From NCBI RefSeq assembly GCF_019243775.1, contig NZ_CP069157.1:2108001-2172000 (forward strand): DNA of 64,000 nt, written 5' to 3'. Positions 34,931 to 43,633 of the stretch are shown here, piece by piece. The notes beneath the pieces were generated by a model. That model saw only the letters and a list, made by a program, of their open reading frames with translations, had not been told where the DNA came from and searched no databases. Source of the DNA: Morganella morganii. Its GTDB lineage: Bacteria; Pseudomonadota; Gammaproteobacteria; Enterobacterales; Enterobacteriaceae. A program made the translations under genes and the position numbers. Each line of letters begins with the position of its first letter. Position 1 is the first letter of the stretch.

Positions 34931-35512
34931 TTATACTGTCTCCAACCCCTGTGAAATCACATTTGAGCCAACCACCATCTCTCCATAACAAAGCGGAACG
35001 GGATATCCTTGCCCGATTCTGTTGGAAAGTGAGCTGAAATACTGGTTACTTTCTGAATTGCCTTCACTGAAATTTGGTGCGCCCGGTGTTCTTGTCAGCA
35101 TCGTTGCCACCCCTGCTGCCGCTATTCCGACACCAGCAGCAAACATAGCCGTCGATGTCATCGTTGCCAGAAAACCGCCCGGAATAAAGAATGCCCCGGC
35201 AATTAGCGCTGCGCCGCCGATAATGCCAAGGAAGCCACCTGATTTTGCGCCACCTATAACCGGCACTATCGTGATAACATCATTGTCATTAAGTGGAGTG
35301 TGTAATCCTGCCACTATGCAGTCCTCTGTCATATCATGACCGGCAACGCGTACCCTGAACTGCCCACGGTTTATTTCCCGTTTTAATCCGTCAATCTGAT
35401 AACACAGACATCTTAACGCCTCACCTGCACTGCTGACCTCTAATTCAAACCGGCGTCCATATCGGCGTAAATAGCCAGCAAACTGTAGTCTGACCACTGT
35501 TTGTGCCTCCAT
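34931..35512 (-). CDS. Tail assembly protein I
   Basis: 193 residues. The N-terminal ubiquitin-like part (VRLQFAGYLRRYGRRFELEV, NDNDVITIVPVIGGAKSGG) and a Gly/Ala-rich hydrophobic middle (GFLGIIGGAALIAGAFFIPG) are typical of lambda gpI. gpI is needed for tail-tip assembly with K, L and J. The start overlaps the K gene by about 70 bp in another frame, the same arrangement as in lambda. Confidence 0.88.
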   Translation of the reverse strand: MEAQTVVRLQFAGYLRRYGRRFELEVSSAGEALRCLCYQIDGLKREINRGQFRVRVAGHDMTEDCIVAGLHTPLNDNDVITIVPVIGGAKSGGFLGIIGGAALIAGAFFIPGGFLATMTSTAMFAAGVGIAAAGVATMLTRTPGAPNFSEGNSESNQYFSSLSNRIGQGYPVPLCYGEMVVGSNVISQGLETV

Positions 35513-36153
35513 ATGCTGTGTGTGAATTTAAACCAGTAGCCACCGTAAACATCCCGCTTACTCAAACGATCAGGGCGATGATGAAGAATCTCCTGATTAC
35601 CGATATATAGCGCTGCATGACAAGGTTTTGATGTACCCAGGCAGATAAGAATAACGTCGCCATCCCGTACTTCATCAACCTGATAAAAACCCTGTCCGGA
35701 AATGTTATCCAGATACAGATTGTCACCGGTGTACCACCAATTATCATGTCGCTCAAAGTCATCAAGACTGATGCCGCACAAATGGTAAGCATCCCGGATA
35801 ATGCTGTAGCAGTCCTGCACACCGTGATTAAACTCACGCCCCAGCAATCGCGGAACAGGATTAAATTTCAGTAACCGGTCATCACAAACGAGCCACCACG
35901 GTAATCCGGTTTTAACCTGCATATCCCTGTCGCCCGCGCTTAAAAATGGCAGTCCAGCCGGATGACTGTGCACGACAGCTTCCACTTCTGCATGACTCTC
36001 AGCTCTCAACCATTCCTCTGAGCTGATTTCAAAATAATTTTCCGGGTCAGGGTGAATATTGGTACACGGGAAATAAATTCCCCCTGAAACCAGCCCACAC
36101 GACTCCCTCACACCTTCCGTTGTTGCATGTGCGATAATGTTACTTTCAATCAT
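35440..36153 (-). CDS. Tail tip protein K (JAB plus NlpC/P60 peptidase)
   Basis: 237 residues. Residues about 1-100 are a JAB/MPN metalloprotease-like domain with EAVVHSHPAGLPFLSAGDRD (HxHPxG-type motif). From about residue 105 an NlpC/P60 domain follows with the Cys motif HGVQDCYSIIRDAYHL and a His in SKPCHAALYIG. Lambda gpK has the same two-domain make-up and helps tail-tip maturation. Neighbours L and I confirm the assignment. Confidence 0.9.
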   Translation of the reverse strand: MIESNIIAHATTEGVRESCGLVSGGIYFPCTNIHPDPENYFEISSEEWLRAESHAEVEAVVHSHPAGLPFLSAGDRDMQVKTGLPWWLVCDDRLLKFNPVPRLLGREFNHGVQDCYSIIRDAYHLCGISLDDFERHDNWWYTGDNLYLDNISGQGFYQVDEVRDGDVILICLGTSKPCHAALYIGNQEILHHRPDRLSKRDVYGGYWFKFTHSIWRHKQWSDYSLLAIYADMDAGLN

Positions 36154-36156
36154 GGG

Positions 36157-36855
36157 TTAACCTAGTTTATTGGAGCCGAGAAACCCACCGAACGGCAATA
36201 CTGAGGAGTGGCGAAGTTTGCAGCCACGGTACTTATGAGAGCACTGATCTTTTGTCGGTTCATTGGTCGGCTGATCCTTTTCGTCTGCGACAGGAGGCCC
36301 GTCATACCCGCAATCCTGTCCACGATATCGCCACGGGCATATATCAGCCTGAATAACCCGGGCGGGAATTTGTGCATTATCTGTTTCTGTCGGCAGCGCC
36401 AGCACATATGTAACGAAATCTGAGTCTGAATTTTCACGTTGCTCAATGACAAATTTCTGTACAGCCTCACGGGACGGATCTGCCTGATTGTTTCCATCCG
36501 GAAAATTTACCGCATCAAGATATTGCTCCATAACCTGCCGTCTGGTAACAATCGCCCCCAGTGCGTCGTCATAATCGTTATTGATTGCAGTCAGCAACCC
36601 ATCAATGTTGGCGAATGTCATCTTCGGCCTTGCTGACGCTCCCTGCGCTGTCATGCTGAGTCCGGTTACCTGAACCGGATACGGATCATATCGGTTACCC
36701 TGCCAAATCACCGGTTTCAACAGGCCGTTCATTCCGTCATGAAAGCGGTATACATTCCCGCCGAAGCGACTTAAATCCACCTCATACAAATCAAGCATTG
36801 CTGATTGTTCAATCTGAGTAACCGCAATCCGCATATCTGCCGGAATATCTCTCAC
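36157..36855 (-). CDS. Minor tail protein L
   Basis: 232 residues with the gpL pattern: AMLDLYEVDLSRFGGNVYRF and a C-terminal Cys cluster (ICPWRYRGQDC, DQCSHKYRGCKLR) that binds an iron-sulphur cluster in lambda gpL. The start is GTG at 36855, supported by GAGG 7 nt upstream and overlapping the M stop; the first ATG would be 36834. It is part of the tail tip. Confidence 0.9.
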   Translation of the reverse strand: MRDIPADMRIAVTQIEQSAMLDLYEVDLSRFGGNVYRFHDGMNGLLKPVIWQGNRYDPYPVQVTGLSMTAQGASARPKMTFANIDGLLTAINNDYDDALGAIVTRRQVMEQYLDAVNFPDGNNQADPSREAVQKFVIEQRENSDSDFVTYVLALPTETDNAQIPARVIQADICPWRYRGQDCGYDGPPVADEKDQPTNEPTKDQCSHKYRGCKLRHSSVLPFGGFLGSNKLG

Positions 36856-37181
36856 GCAACCACCTCCTCAAATACACAATCAATCTGCCAGACAGACTGT
36901 TTCCTCGTTACCTGCCAGTTACGGCACACGAATGTCCGCAGGGTTCTGTCATCCCCTGTCAGCCACAGGAATGATTCCACGGCCCCACGCTGACTGAGAA
37001 AATTATCTATTTCACGTCCGACAGAAACCGGTTTGATGAATGCCAGGTTATATGTTTTAAGCTGATTATTGATTCCGTCTTTGGCTCTCTGCTCGTAGCC
37101 ATTGCCGAATTTTGCAACCCTGACCTTCGGTTCATTATTAATTTGGCAGGCATCCTCAGGACGCCATTTAAATTCATCCAT
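36852..37181 (-). CDS. Minor tail protein M
   Basis: 109 residues of the gpM family: KWRPEDACQINNEPKVRVAK, VAKFGNGYEQRAKDGINNQL and LWLTGDDRTLRTFVCRNWQV. It sits between the tape measure and L, as in lambda, and overlaps L by 4 bp. It forms part of the tail tip next to the tape-measure C-terminus. Confidence 0.9.
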   Translation of the reverse strand: MDEFKWRPEDACQINNEPKVRVAKFGNGYEQRAKDGINNQLKTYNLAFIKPVSVGREIDNFLSQRGAVESFLWLTGDDRTLRTFVCRNWQVTRKQSVWQIDCVFEEVVA

Positions 37182-37195
37182 TTATCGGTTCCATT

Positions 37196-37219
37196 AAAAA
37201 AGCCACCGTACTGGTGGCT
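37196..37219 (-). terminator. Terminator between tape measure and gene M
   Basis: Seven-base stem AGCCACC/GGTGGCT (37201-37207, 37213-37219), then TTTTTTAA on the minus strand. It lies inside the tail operon and would need antitermination or partial read-through. Confidence 0.75.
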
Positions 37220-37220
37220 G

Positions 37221-40200
37221 TTAATAGCGCTGATTACCTTGTATTGCACCGCTTCTGATTTCTGTCATCAGAACGTCATATACAGTACCTTTAACCATCC
37301 TGGTTATCATTGTTGCTTCCTTTTCTGTCATGCCATTGGGAGCCTGAACCTGAAAATTGAAGTGCATATCCCCTATGCTGACACCACCATCGCCACCCAT
37401 CTGCCGGTTACTGATTACTTTTCCGCTGTCACCGGGGATCATGTACTGATGACCGTTCGACGCCTTGAATATTTCAGGCTGCCCGTTCTCACCAACGCGA
37501 TACATTTTGTTAGCGTCAACGGGGCCACCGTTATAACGGGCACCGGCGACAGCCATTGTTTTACTCGCCGCCATGGCTGACATGTAAGACGCTGAACCAG
37601 CTGTAACCGCCGCCCCCATCGTTGCAATAGCAGCACTCATTGCCGCTGGAGCCCATGCTGATTGTGCTGCCACGGTCTGAGCAACAGTAGATGCCTGCGC
37701 TGCTGTTGACATGGCCTCACCAACAACCATATTTTTAATCTGCTGCATCCCCATCTGAACTAACGCCCCTACAGCCTCATCAACAATGGTTGATGCTACA
37801 TTACGGAATGCATCATTAAGACTCTGTGCGCCGGTAATAAGCCCTGTCAGTACGTTGGATGAGCGCTGACCGAGAGCATCAAGACCATCTGCGAGAAACT
37901 GATTGGCCTGACTCTGATTACGCCAGATTTCCCACTGAGCATTCAGTCTTGCTTCCTCATACTCAGTGTTTGCTGCATTTATCAGCGCAAGACTTTGCTG
38001 TGCCGTAATAACTTTCTGATTTTCAAAATTTTTAATCAATGCCAACTTCTGAGCGTGCTCATTAGCCAGCGCCTGAACAGGATCAACCTGAGCCGCCATT
38101 TCCTGGACAGGAGATACAGCAGATTTCGCATTTATTTCCGCTGTTTTTCTGGCGTGTTCCGCTTTTAACTCAATGCTGCGTTTCTGATACTGTTCTTCGG
38201 TGATGAGGTTACCTTTCAGTTGCCGTTCGAGTTGCTCTCCGGCCAGTTTCATATCCTGATCAGCTTTTGCCTGCGGGTTCTGCTCAAATGCCTCTTTGCG
38301 GTCTTTGATTTTCTGCGTAAGGTCGTACTCTTTACCGGCCAGTGCTGTAACTTCGGCGATCTGAGCGGAATTAGCTTTTGAACCAAGCTTCTGTACTGCT
38401 TCAAGAATTGCAGCCTCGCGGGACAGCCCTTTTGTTTCCAGCTCTGCAACTTTCGTCGCATTAGCCAGGTCGGTTATCTTCTGTTTGAGTTTTTTCGCTT
38501 CTGTTGCTTCTTTTTTTGCTTCGGATACCGCCTCCCTTGATATTTTAATACCGGTTTTTTTTGCTTCGCTTGCCTCGCCAGCTTTAGCAGCTAATTCAGC
38601 AAGTTTTTCAGCTTCCTGCTCTGATATCCCTTTATCTTCAACATAATACTTGACCTGTAATTGACGTCTTACTACGTCATCCTTCGCTCCAGCCATTTCA
38701 ATTTCACGTTCAAGCGTCTTTTTCATGTCAGCGCCAGCATCTGACCATTCAACTTTCAGGCTTGCTGAATTGAACTTTTGTTTTGCTTTTGTGGCTCCGT
38801 CAAGGTCAAGTCCGTAAGCGCGAAGTGCTGCTCCGGCATTAGGTAGCAAAGTACTCGCCTCTCGCTTTAGCAGCTCCTCGCCCTGCAACAATTCCCCGTT
38901 TAACTTCGCTTGCGCTGCACTGATAAAATTCACAGTCTTGCTTCTGTCATTTTGCACGCGCTCAAGATTGGCTTCTGCTTTTGCTAATTTTCTGGATATT
39001 ATTTCGAGGTTCTCCTGGGTACTACCAAAGTGTAATACCCCATCAGAATATGCTTTGTATGCTGTTTTGAGATTTTTAACCTCCTGCTCTGCAGTGCGCT
39101 GAGCATCCGTCAGAACTTCGAGCTCGTCCCTGGCATCTGCTATTTTTGCTGCCAGTTCGGTGCGAGACATTTTATCCATGCTGGCACGCAATTCATTTAG
39201 TGAATCAGCAAACTCTTGTGCTGATCTTTTTGCTTCTTCAGCTTTTTGGAAAAAATAATACACAGCGGCTCCGGCCAACATCGCAGCACCAACCGGTCCA
39301 CCAATCAAGGATAGAGCTTTGCTTGCCAACCCACTTGCAACGTTAAGTCTGTTCTGTGCCGCAGCGAGACTATTTGTAGCTGCGGTTTCCTGCTGTGTTA
39401 ATCCTGTTATTACTGATGAGTTTACTGCCAATTCACGGCGAATTCTGGTTCTCTGCGCTTCAGTAGTGGCTGCTGCCAGCTGCGCACCCAGCGACTGCTG
39501 AACTGTCACAGCCAGAGTCTTCTCAGCTGCAATTCTGTTGATTGTTGCCGTGGCGGCTTCGATCTCAACTCTGACCGCTTGTTTTGTCGCCGCCATACCG
39601 GCAAGTGTCTCTTTAACTTTCTTTGCCTGAGCGGTAGCTGATAGCGTAAGAGCTCCAACATATCTAGACCCCATGACACCGGCTGCAATAAGCAATACGT
39701 TAGCCAGTGATTCCAGATTGTTGCTGGCAGATACGGTAGCGTCGTTGAAGATGTTTATAAATGTCTTAACAGTGGTGTTTTCGCCAAAGAATTTAGTAAT
39801 ATTATTGCTGGCGATCTGAAGAGACTGCGACATTGTTTGTGTTGTATTCGCAAACTCCTTCTCAATAGCTGGTCCCATTTCACGGAATGCTTTTAACAGT
39901 ACATCCGTGGTTAATTTGCCTTCTGCGGCCATCGCCCTCAGCTTGCCGATGCTGACACCCAGTGAATCCGCAAGTCCTTTCATCAGTGCCGGAGCCTGTT
40001 CACTCATTGAGTTAAATTCCTGCCCGCGCAGTACACCAGATGCCAGTGCCTGTGATAACTGGACAAGTGCACCTTCTGATTCTGCTGCTGTGGCACCTGA
40101 AACGGTCATTGCCTTTGAGATAGTGGTGGTTATCTGCCCTAACTCTTCGCCGCTGAGCCCGGCACTGCGCATCGCTCTTTCCAGTCGTGAATACAGCGTT

Positions 40201-40544
40201 GCGATACCGTCAAGGCTTGAACGACTGTTCTGAGCAATATCAAACACGCGCTGATTCACCACCGCCAGCGTCTCTCCGGCCTTTATGGAGTTGACGAGTT
40301 TGTTATTCAGCACCGTCCAAGCTTCCGCGTAGCTGGTAACGGCTGATACAGACAAGTAAGCAGTCAGAGATACGGCAACCCGCGACAGCGAGGCCATTGA
40401 GCGCTCAGTGCCATTGACGGCGGTCGTTGTGCGGTTAAATCTGCCTTCCATATTCCGCAGCCGCTGATCCAGTTGACGCTGTGATGTCAGCAACTGAGCA
40501 ACATCCATCTGCACCTGATATACGATTTCACCGACGTTTGCCAT
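37221..40544 (-). CDS. Tail tape measure protein (gpH-like)
   Basis: 1107 residues. The N-terminus is MANVGEIVYQVQMDVAQLLT, a long helical region follows, then the conserved tape-measure domain (ELGQITTTISKAMTVSGATA and GVLRGQEFNSMSEQAPALMK), a hydrophobic segment near residue 415 (SLIGGPVGAAMLAGAAVYYF), a long charged coiled coil and a C-terminal Ala/Gly-rich part. It sets siphophage tail length. The in-frame A8 tract at 38565-38572 shows not every A8 in this window breaks a frame. GGAG precedes the ATG. Confidence 0.93.
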   Translation of the reverse strand: MANVGEIVYQVQMDVAQLLTSQRQLDQRLRNMEGRFNRTTTAVNGTERSMASLSRVAVSLTAYLSVSAVTSYAEAWTVLNNKLVNSIKAGETLAVVNQRVFDIAQNSRSSLDGIATLYSRLERAMRSAGLSGEELGQITTTISKAMTVSGATAAESEGALVQLSQALASGVLRGQEFNSMSEQAPALMKGLADSLGVSIGKLRAMAAEGKLTTDVLLKAFREMGPAIEKEFANTTQTMSQSLQIASNNITKFFGENTTVKTFINIFNDATVSASNNLESLANVLLIAAGVMGSRYVGALTLSATAQAKKVKETLAGMAATKQAVRVEIEAATATINRIAAEKTLAVTVQQSLGAQLAAATTEAQRTRIRRELAVNSSVITGLTQQETAATNSLAAAQNRLNVASGLASKALSLIGGPVGAAMLAGAAVYYFFQKAEEAKRSAQEFADSLNELRASMDKMSRTELAAKIADARDELEVLTDAQRTAEQEVKNLKTAYKAYSDGVLHFGSTQENLEIISRKLAKAEANLERVQNDRSKTVNFISAAQAKLNGELLQGEELLKREASTLLPNAGAALRAYGLDLDGATKAKQKFNSASLKVEWSDAGADMKKTLEREIEMAGAKDDVVRRQLQVKYYVEDKGISEQEAEKLAELAAKAGEASEAKKTGIKISREAVSEAKKEATEAKKLKQKITDLANATKVAELETKGLSREAAILEAVQKLGSKANSAQIAEVTALAGKEYDLTQKIKDRKEAFEQNPQAKADQDMKLAGEQLERQLKGNLITEEQYQKRSIELKAEHARKTAEINAKSAVSPVQEMAAQVDPVQALANEHAQKLALIKNFENQKVITAQQSLALINAANTEYEEARLNAQWEIWRNQSQANQFLADGLDALGQRSSNVLTGLITGAQSLNDAFRNVASTIVDEAVGALVQMGMQQIKNMVVGEAMSTAAQASTVAQTVAAQSAWAPAAMSAAIATMGAAVTAGSASYMSAMAASKTMAVAGARYNGGPVDANKMYRVGENGQPEIFKASNGHQYMIPGDSGKVISNRQMGGDGGVSIGDMHFNFQVQAPNGMTEKEATMITRMVKGTVYDVLMTEIRSGAIQGNQRY

Positions 40545-40563
40545 TTACCGGCTCCTTAAAATG

Positions 40564-40583
40564 AAAAACCGCCAAATGGCGGG
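40564..40583 (-). terminator. Terminator before the tape-measure gene
   Basis: Stem CCGCC/GGCGG (40569-40573, 40578-40582), followed by TTTTTCAT on the minus strand, just before the ribosome site of the tape-measure gene. Confidence 0.65.
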
Positions 40584-40587
40584 TGTG

Positions 40588-41280
40588 TTAGACTGTCTTC
40601 CTGCTCACCAACCGGCGCTTGCCCTTAATCAAGTCATCGTTACGGGCATCATCGGCCTTGGTGATAGCCTCATACTCATCTTTCGTGAAGCCTTTCTCAT
40701 CCGGATATTTCACTTTCAGCATCATCACGAACTCGGTCATTGTGAGTTGTTCCGCTTCGCTACGGGTGATGTTGAAATGCACACGGGCGGCACTGATGTA
40801 ATCGACGGCGCGGAACTCGTCGGAGTATTCGTCTTTACCTTCGTTGCGCTGGAGTTTGCGCACCTTGGCTTTACCGATAATGCCGTGGGTCATTAGCTCG
40901 CGCGCCAGCAGGATGATATCGCGATAATGCATAGCGCCGCGCCGGTACACCATGCCGGATTTGCCAACCCGCCATTCACCGATAACCTCAGAACAGTCAT
41001 CGTTACAACATGCCTGCATCACGTCCATTGCTGTCGATAAAATGCTGCGCCCATAAACCGGTTTATTTAACAGTGCAATCAGCCATTCAGGAACCACTCC
41101 GTAAGCGTCTACGGCAGACGCTATAATTTGTTGTACCTCTGAGCCATTTAATCGCGTAAACGCACTCACAATCTCTTTAGGCTCACCGATTCGCGTCATG
41201 GCATCCAGCGACGGGCGGAACAGGTAATCATTTTCGGCAGTGGATATCACTATCTCGCCGTATTCTAAACGCGGTGTCAT
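40588..41280 (-). CDS. DUF6246-like tail assembly protein
   Basis: 230 residues, starting MTPRLEYGEIVISTAENDYL, with RPSLDAMTRIGEPKEIVSAF, VIGEWRVGKSGMVYRRGAMH and FTKDEYEAITKADDARNDDL. It resembles DUF6246 proteins of lambda-like phages. Its place between the major tail protein and the tape measure is that of the tail assembly chaperone; I saw no convincing frameshift partner. Confidence 0.68.
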   Translation of the reverse strand: MTPRLEYGEIVISTAENDYLFRPSLDAMTRIGEPKEIVSAFTRLNGSEVQQIIASAVDAYGVVPEWLIALLNKPVYGRSILSTAMDVMQACCNDDCSEVIGEWRVGKSGMVYRRGAMHYRDIILLARELMTHGIIGKAKVRKLQRNEGKDEYSDEFRAVDYISAARVHFNITRSEAEQLTMTEFVMMLKVKYPDEKGFTKDEYEAITKADDARNDDLIKGKRRLVSRKTV

Positions 41281-41330
41281 ATATCCTCCTGAACATTATC
41301 AAGGGCATCCGGAGATACCCTTTGTAATAT

Positions 41331-42086
41331 TTAGGCCGCAGTGACTGTAACGACACATTTCGCCGTCTTACTGCCATCTTCCGATGTGACTGTAATATTC
41401 GCGGTACCGGCTGCGACACCGGTGACAGTGACAACATTCAGTAGCTTACTGACGGTAGCGAAGTTAGGCTTATCGCTGACCACCTCGTAATTTTTGTTTG
41501 TCGCGTTAACCGGATTAAATCCGACCGTGAATGTTGCCGTTTCACCGGCTTTCACAGTCAGTGTCGCGGGGTTGGCTGCGATGCTCTGAACCACGATTTC
41601 TTCCTGCAGCCATTCAAAGCTGTCAGCGTCTGCGACTTTCAGTTCACCGGAGTACGTGGAGATTTCTTTGGTAGGGAACTCCATCGACCATGATGTGAAG
41701 TTCATATACCCCTGAATCACATCACTGCCATCACCTTTCATGTCGAGCTGCACCCAATATGACGGCTGACGGCTGGCCTTAACTTCAGCAAGGATTTCTT
41801 TGGCGATATCAAAAGCAGACGTGGAACCATCAGCACCTTTGCGCTTCAGCTCGCCATCAAACTTAATGGTTAAATCCAGACCGGTCACGATGGCTTCGCC
41901 CAGCCCTTTTGTGTCGTCTGCTTTGGAAGTAACCGTTTCAGTACCGTAATCCAGCCCTTTACTAGTCAGTGCGCCGAGACGCAGAAACGCTGACTGTTCA
42001 GGAACCGTACCGGGGCAGCCGGGCGCGATGCGAAGAACCCCCGCATTACCCATCACCAGGCCTTTATCATCAGGGCATTGTGCCAT
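41331..42086 (-). CDS. Major tail tube protein with C-terminal Ig-like domain
   Basis: 251 residues. The N-terminal about 165 residues form the tube domain (LRLGALTSKGLDYGTETVTS, YWVQLDMKGDGSDVIQGYMN, MEFPTKEISTYSGELKVAD). The last about 80 are a BIG2-type Ig domain (ANPATLTVKAGETATFTVGF, NITVTSEDGSKTAKCVVTVT), as in lambda gpV, exposed on the tail surface. The order tail terminator, tube, chaperone, tape measure is standard. Confidence 0.9.
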   Translation of the reverse strand: MAQCPDDKGLVMGNAGVLRIAPGCPGTVPEQSAFLRLGALTSKGLDYGTETVTSKADDTKGLGEAIVTGLDLTIKFDGELKRKGADGSTSAFDIAKEILAEVKASRQPSYWVQLDMKGDGSDVIQGYMNFTSWSMEFPTKEISTYSGELKVADADSFEWLQEEIVVQSIAANPATLTVKAGETATFTVGFNPVNATNKNYEVVSDKPNFATVSKLLNVVTVTGVAAGTANITVTSEDGSKTAKCVVTVTAA

Positions 42087-42110
42087 GTTATAACCTCTTT
42101 ATTTGCAAAT

Positions 42111-42133
42111 AAAAAAGGCCGCATCAGCGACCT
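42111..42133 (-). terminator. Terminator after the tail-terminator gene
   Basis: Stem AGGTCGC/GCGGCCT on the minus strand (with G-T pairs), 4-nt loop, then six T, between the gene at 42151 and the major tail gene. Confidence 0.65.
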
Positions 42134-42150
42134 GTTTGAAGTGTGCTTGT

Positions 42151-42522
42151 TTAGGATGTGCAGCGGAAGGTCAGGGGAATCCAATACCTCCCCTCTGCCG
42201 TCTGAACCGGATTCACGAACCCGGATGTATTGATGATGAAATTAAGACCATGAGACTGAGCATGGCACCTGACATAATCAAGTATTGCATAGGCTCTCTG
42301 AGCGACGAATTCAACCCAGCCCTTGCCAGAAATTAACGACACAGTGAAAAAATCATCACCACCAAGATCATTGATTCTTCCGGTTCCGTCCCGCTGCTGA
42401 AAAACCATGTACGCATCATGGTCATGTCCGCCGGATTCTGACCACTCATAGTCCTGGATGATAAAACCGTCAGACAGCCCTGACTCGGAAAAATAACGCT
42501 TAACCTGCTCAGTGGTGGTCAT
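42151..42522 (-). CDS. Tail terminator protein
   Basis: 123 residues, with YFSESGLSDGFIIQDYEWSE, DDFFTVSLISGKGWVEFVAQ and an end in GRYWIPLTFRCTS. Size, position directly before the tube gene, and alpha/beta pattern match lambda gpU-type tail terminators, which cap the growing tail. A GAGGAGA ribosome site precedes the ATG, and the start overlaps the gene upstream by 4 bp. Confidence 0.75.
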   Translation of the reverse strand: MTTTEQVKRYFSESGLSDGFIIQDYEWSESGGHDHDAYMVFQQRDGTGRINDLGGDDFFTVSLISGKGWVEFVAQRAYAILDYVRCHAQSHGLNFIINTSGFVNPVQTAEGRYWIPLTFRCTS

Positions 42523-42887
42523 ATGCGCATCTCCTCCGCGACAGCCTGGTCAATCATCTGCTGTGTTTCCTCAAAGCCTTTAGTGAGGAATTCTTTCTTC
42601 GCTGTCGGCCTGCGGAAGCTCTGCTTCACATTCGGGTCGTGAACGAAAACGGCATAGGATGCTGAGTAACCTACACGCCCGGTAAACAGCGTTCCTTTCA
42701 CCTCCACACCACGGAACTGAGAGTTGATCAGTGTCTTTGTATCAATCGGTGTGTATACCGCAGCCTGTCTGCCGCCGATATCCAGCGCACGATGCATGGC
42801 CCTGCTGACTTTTTTTGACGTGATATTACCGACCAGCGCATTAAGGTCAGCAACAGCACGGTTAATACCGATTACTCTTGCTCCCAT
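42519..42887 (-). CDS. HK97 gp10-like neck / tail completion protein
   Basis: 122 residues, starting MGARVIGINRAVADLNALVG, with SKKVSRAMHRALDIGGRQAA, VYTPIDTKTLINSQFRGVEV and FRRPTAKKEFLTKGFEETQQ. This is the HK97 gp10 / lambda gpZ-like family that completes the neck before tail joining. Overlaps the tail terminator gene by 4 bp. Confidence 0.82.
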   Translation of the reverse strand: MGARVIGINRAVADLNALVGNITSKKVSRAMHRALDIGGRQAAVYTPIDTKTLINSQFRGVEVKGTLFTGRVGYSASYAVFVHDPNVKQSFRRPTAKKEFLTKGFEETQQMIDQAVAEEMRI

Positions 42888-42888
42888 G

Positions 42889-43230
42889 TCACACCGCCGT
42901 TGTTAGAGTGTAGTCATCTTTGCCGCCGTTAATATCGCGGTCACGGTCAACAGCTTTGATTCTGCTGGCTCCGGCCACGAACGGATCTTGTCCGTCATGC
43001 TTGCCGATAGCGATGTAATCATCTTGTGTGGCTTCGCTGTATTCCGTCCAGATGACATTTTTGATGACAATTTCAGTGCCTACCGTTTTTGTTCCGTCAC
43101 TCATCCTGCTTCCGTAGTCACACCGGATATGAATGGGCTCTGAAAATTTCGGCTTGCCGTAACTGTCTTTGCCTTCAATCTTCCAGATAGTTGCCCATCC
43201 CTTGCAGAACCGGCGAAGGATTTTACCCAT
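42889..43230 (-). CDS. Head-tail connector, small adaptor
   Basis: 113 residues, beta-rich, starting MGKILRRFCKGWATIWKIEG, with FSEPIHIRCDYGSRMSDGTK and VIWTEYSEATQDDYIAIGKH. It lies among the connector genes between capsid and tail and resembles head closure or stopper proteins in size. Family assignment is by position. Confidence 0.65.
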   Translation of the reverse strand: MGKILRRFCKGWATIWKIEGKDSYGKPKFSEPIHIRCDYGSRMSDGTKTVGTEIVIKNVIWTEYSEATQDDYIAIGKHDGQDPFVAGASRIKAVDRDRDINGGKDDYTLTTAV

Positions 43231-43231
43231 A

Positions 43232-43609
43232 TCACCCCCGGTTCACGTCAAACTGAATAATGCTGACCGGCCGGTCAATAGGCAGGTTATCTGTGCATCC
43301 GGCGGTATCCAGTGCGGATAACAATTTCAGCAACGATTTTCTGCCGTCAGCAAAATACTGGTACGAAACTGAAGCACCGGACGGTGCATGTTCTGATGCA
43401 ATTTTACGGACATCAGCCGCAGACAGGATGAGGATGACGGAATACACCTTGATAAGCGTCATCACCGCATCCGTATACCCTGCCTTATCAAGGCATCCGT
43501 CAATGCTGTCCACTACAGATAATGCGGCGGCAACCGCAAAATCAGGAGCCTCAAACCCCATCATTTCCAGTTGCTCGCCTATCTGCTCCGGACTGATTTG
43601 TACTGCCAT
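43232..43609 (-). CDS. Head-tail connector, adaptor protein
   Basis: 125 residues, helical, starting MAVQISPEQIGEQLEMMGFE, with FAVAAALSVVDSIDGCLDKA and KIASEHAPSGASVSYQYFAD. The size and helical bundle pattern match head completion (gp6-like) adaptors that dock on the portal. It directly follows the major capsid gene. Confidence 0.68.
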   Translation of the reverse strand: MAVQISPEQIGEQLEMMGFEAPDFAVAAALSVVDSIDGCLDKAGYTDAVMTLIKVYSVILILSAADVRKIASEHAPSGASVSYQYFADGRKSLLKLLSALDTAGCTDNLPIDRPVSIIQFDVNRG

Positions 43610-43633
43610 ATCACCTCCGGATTATTACTGCGA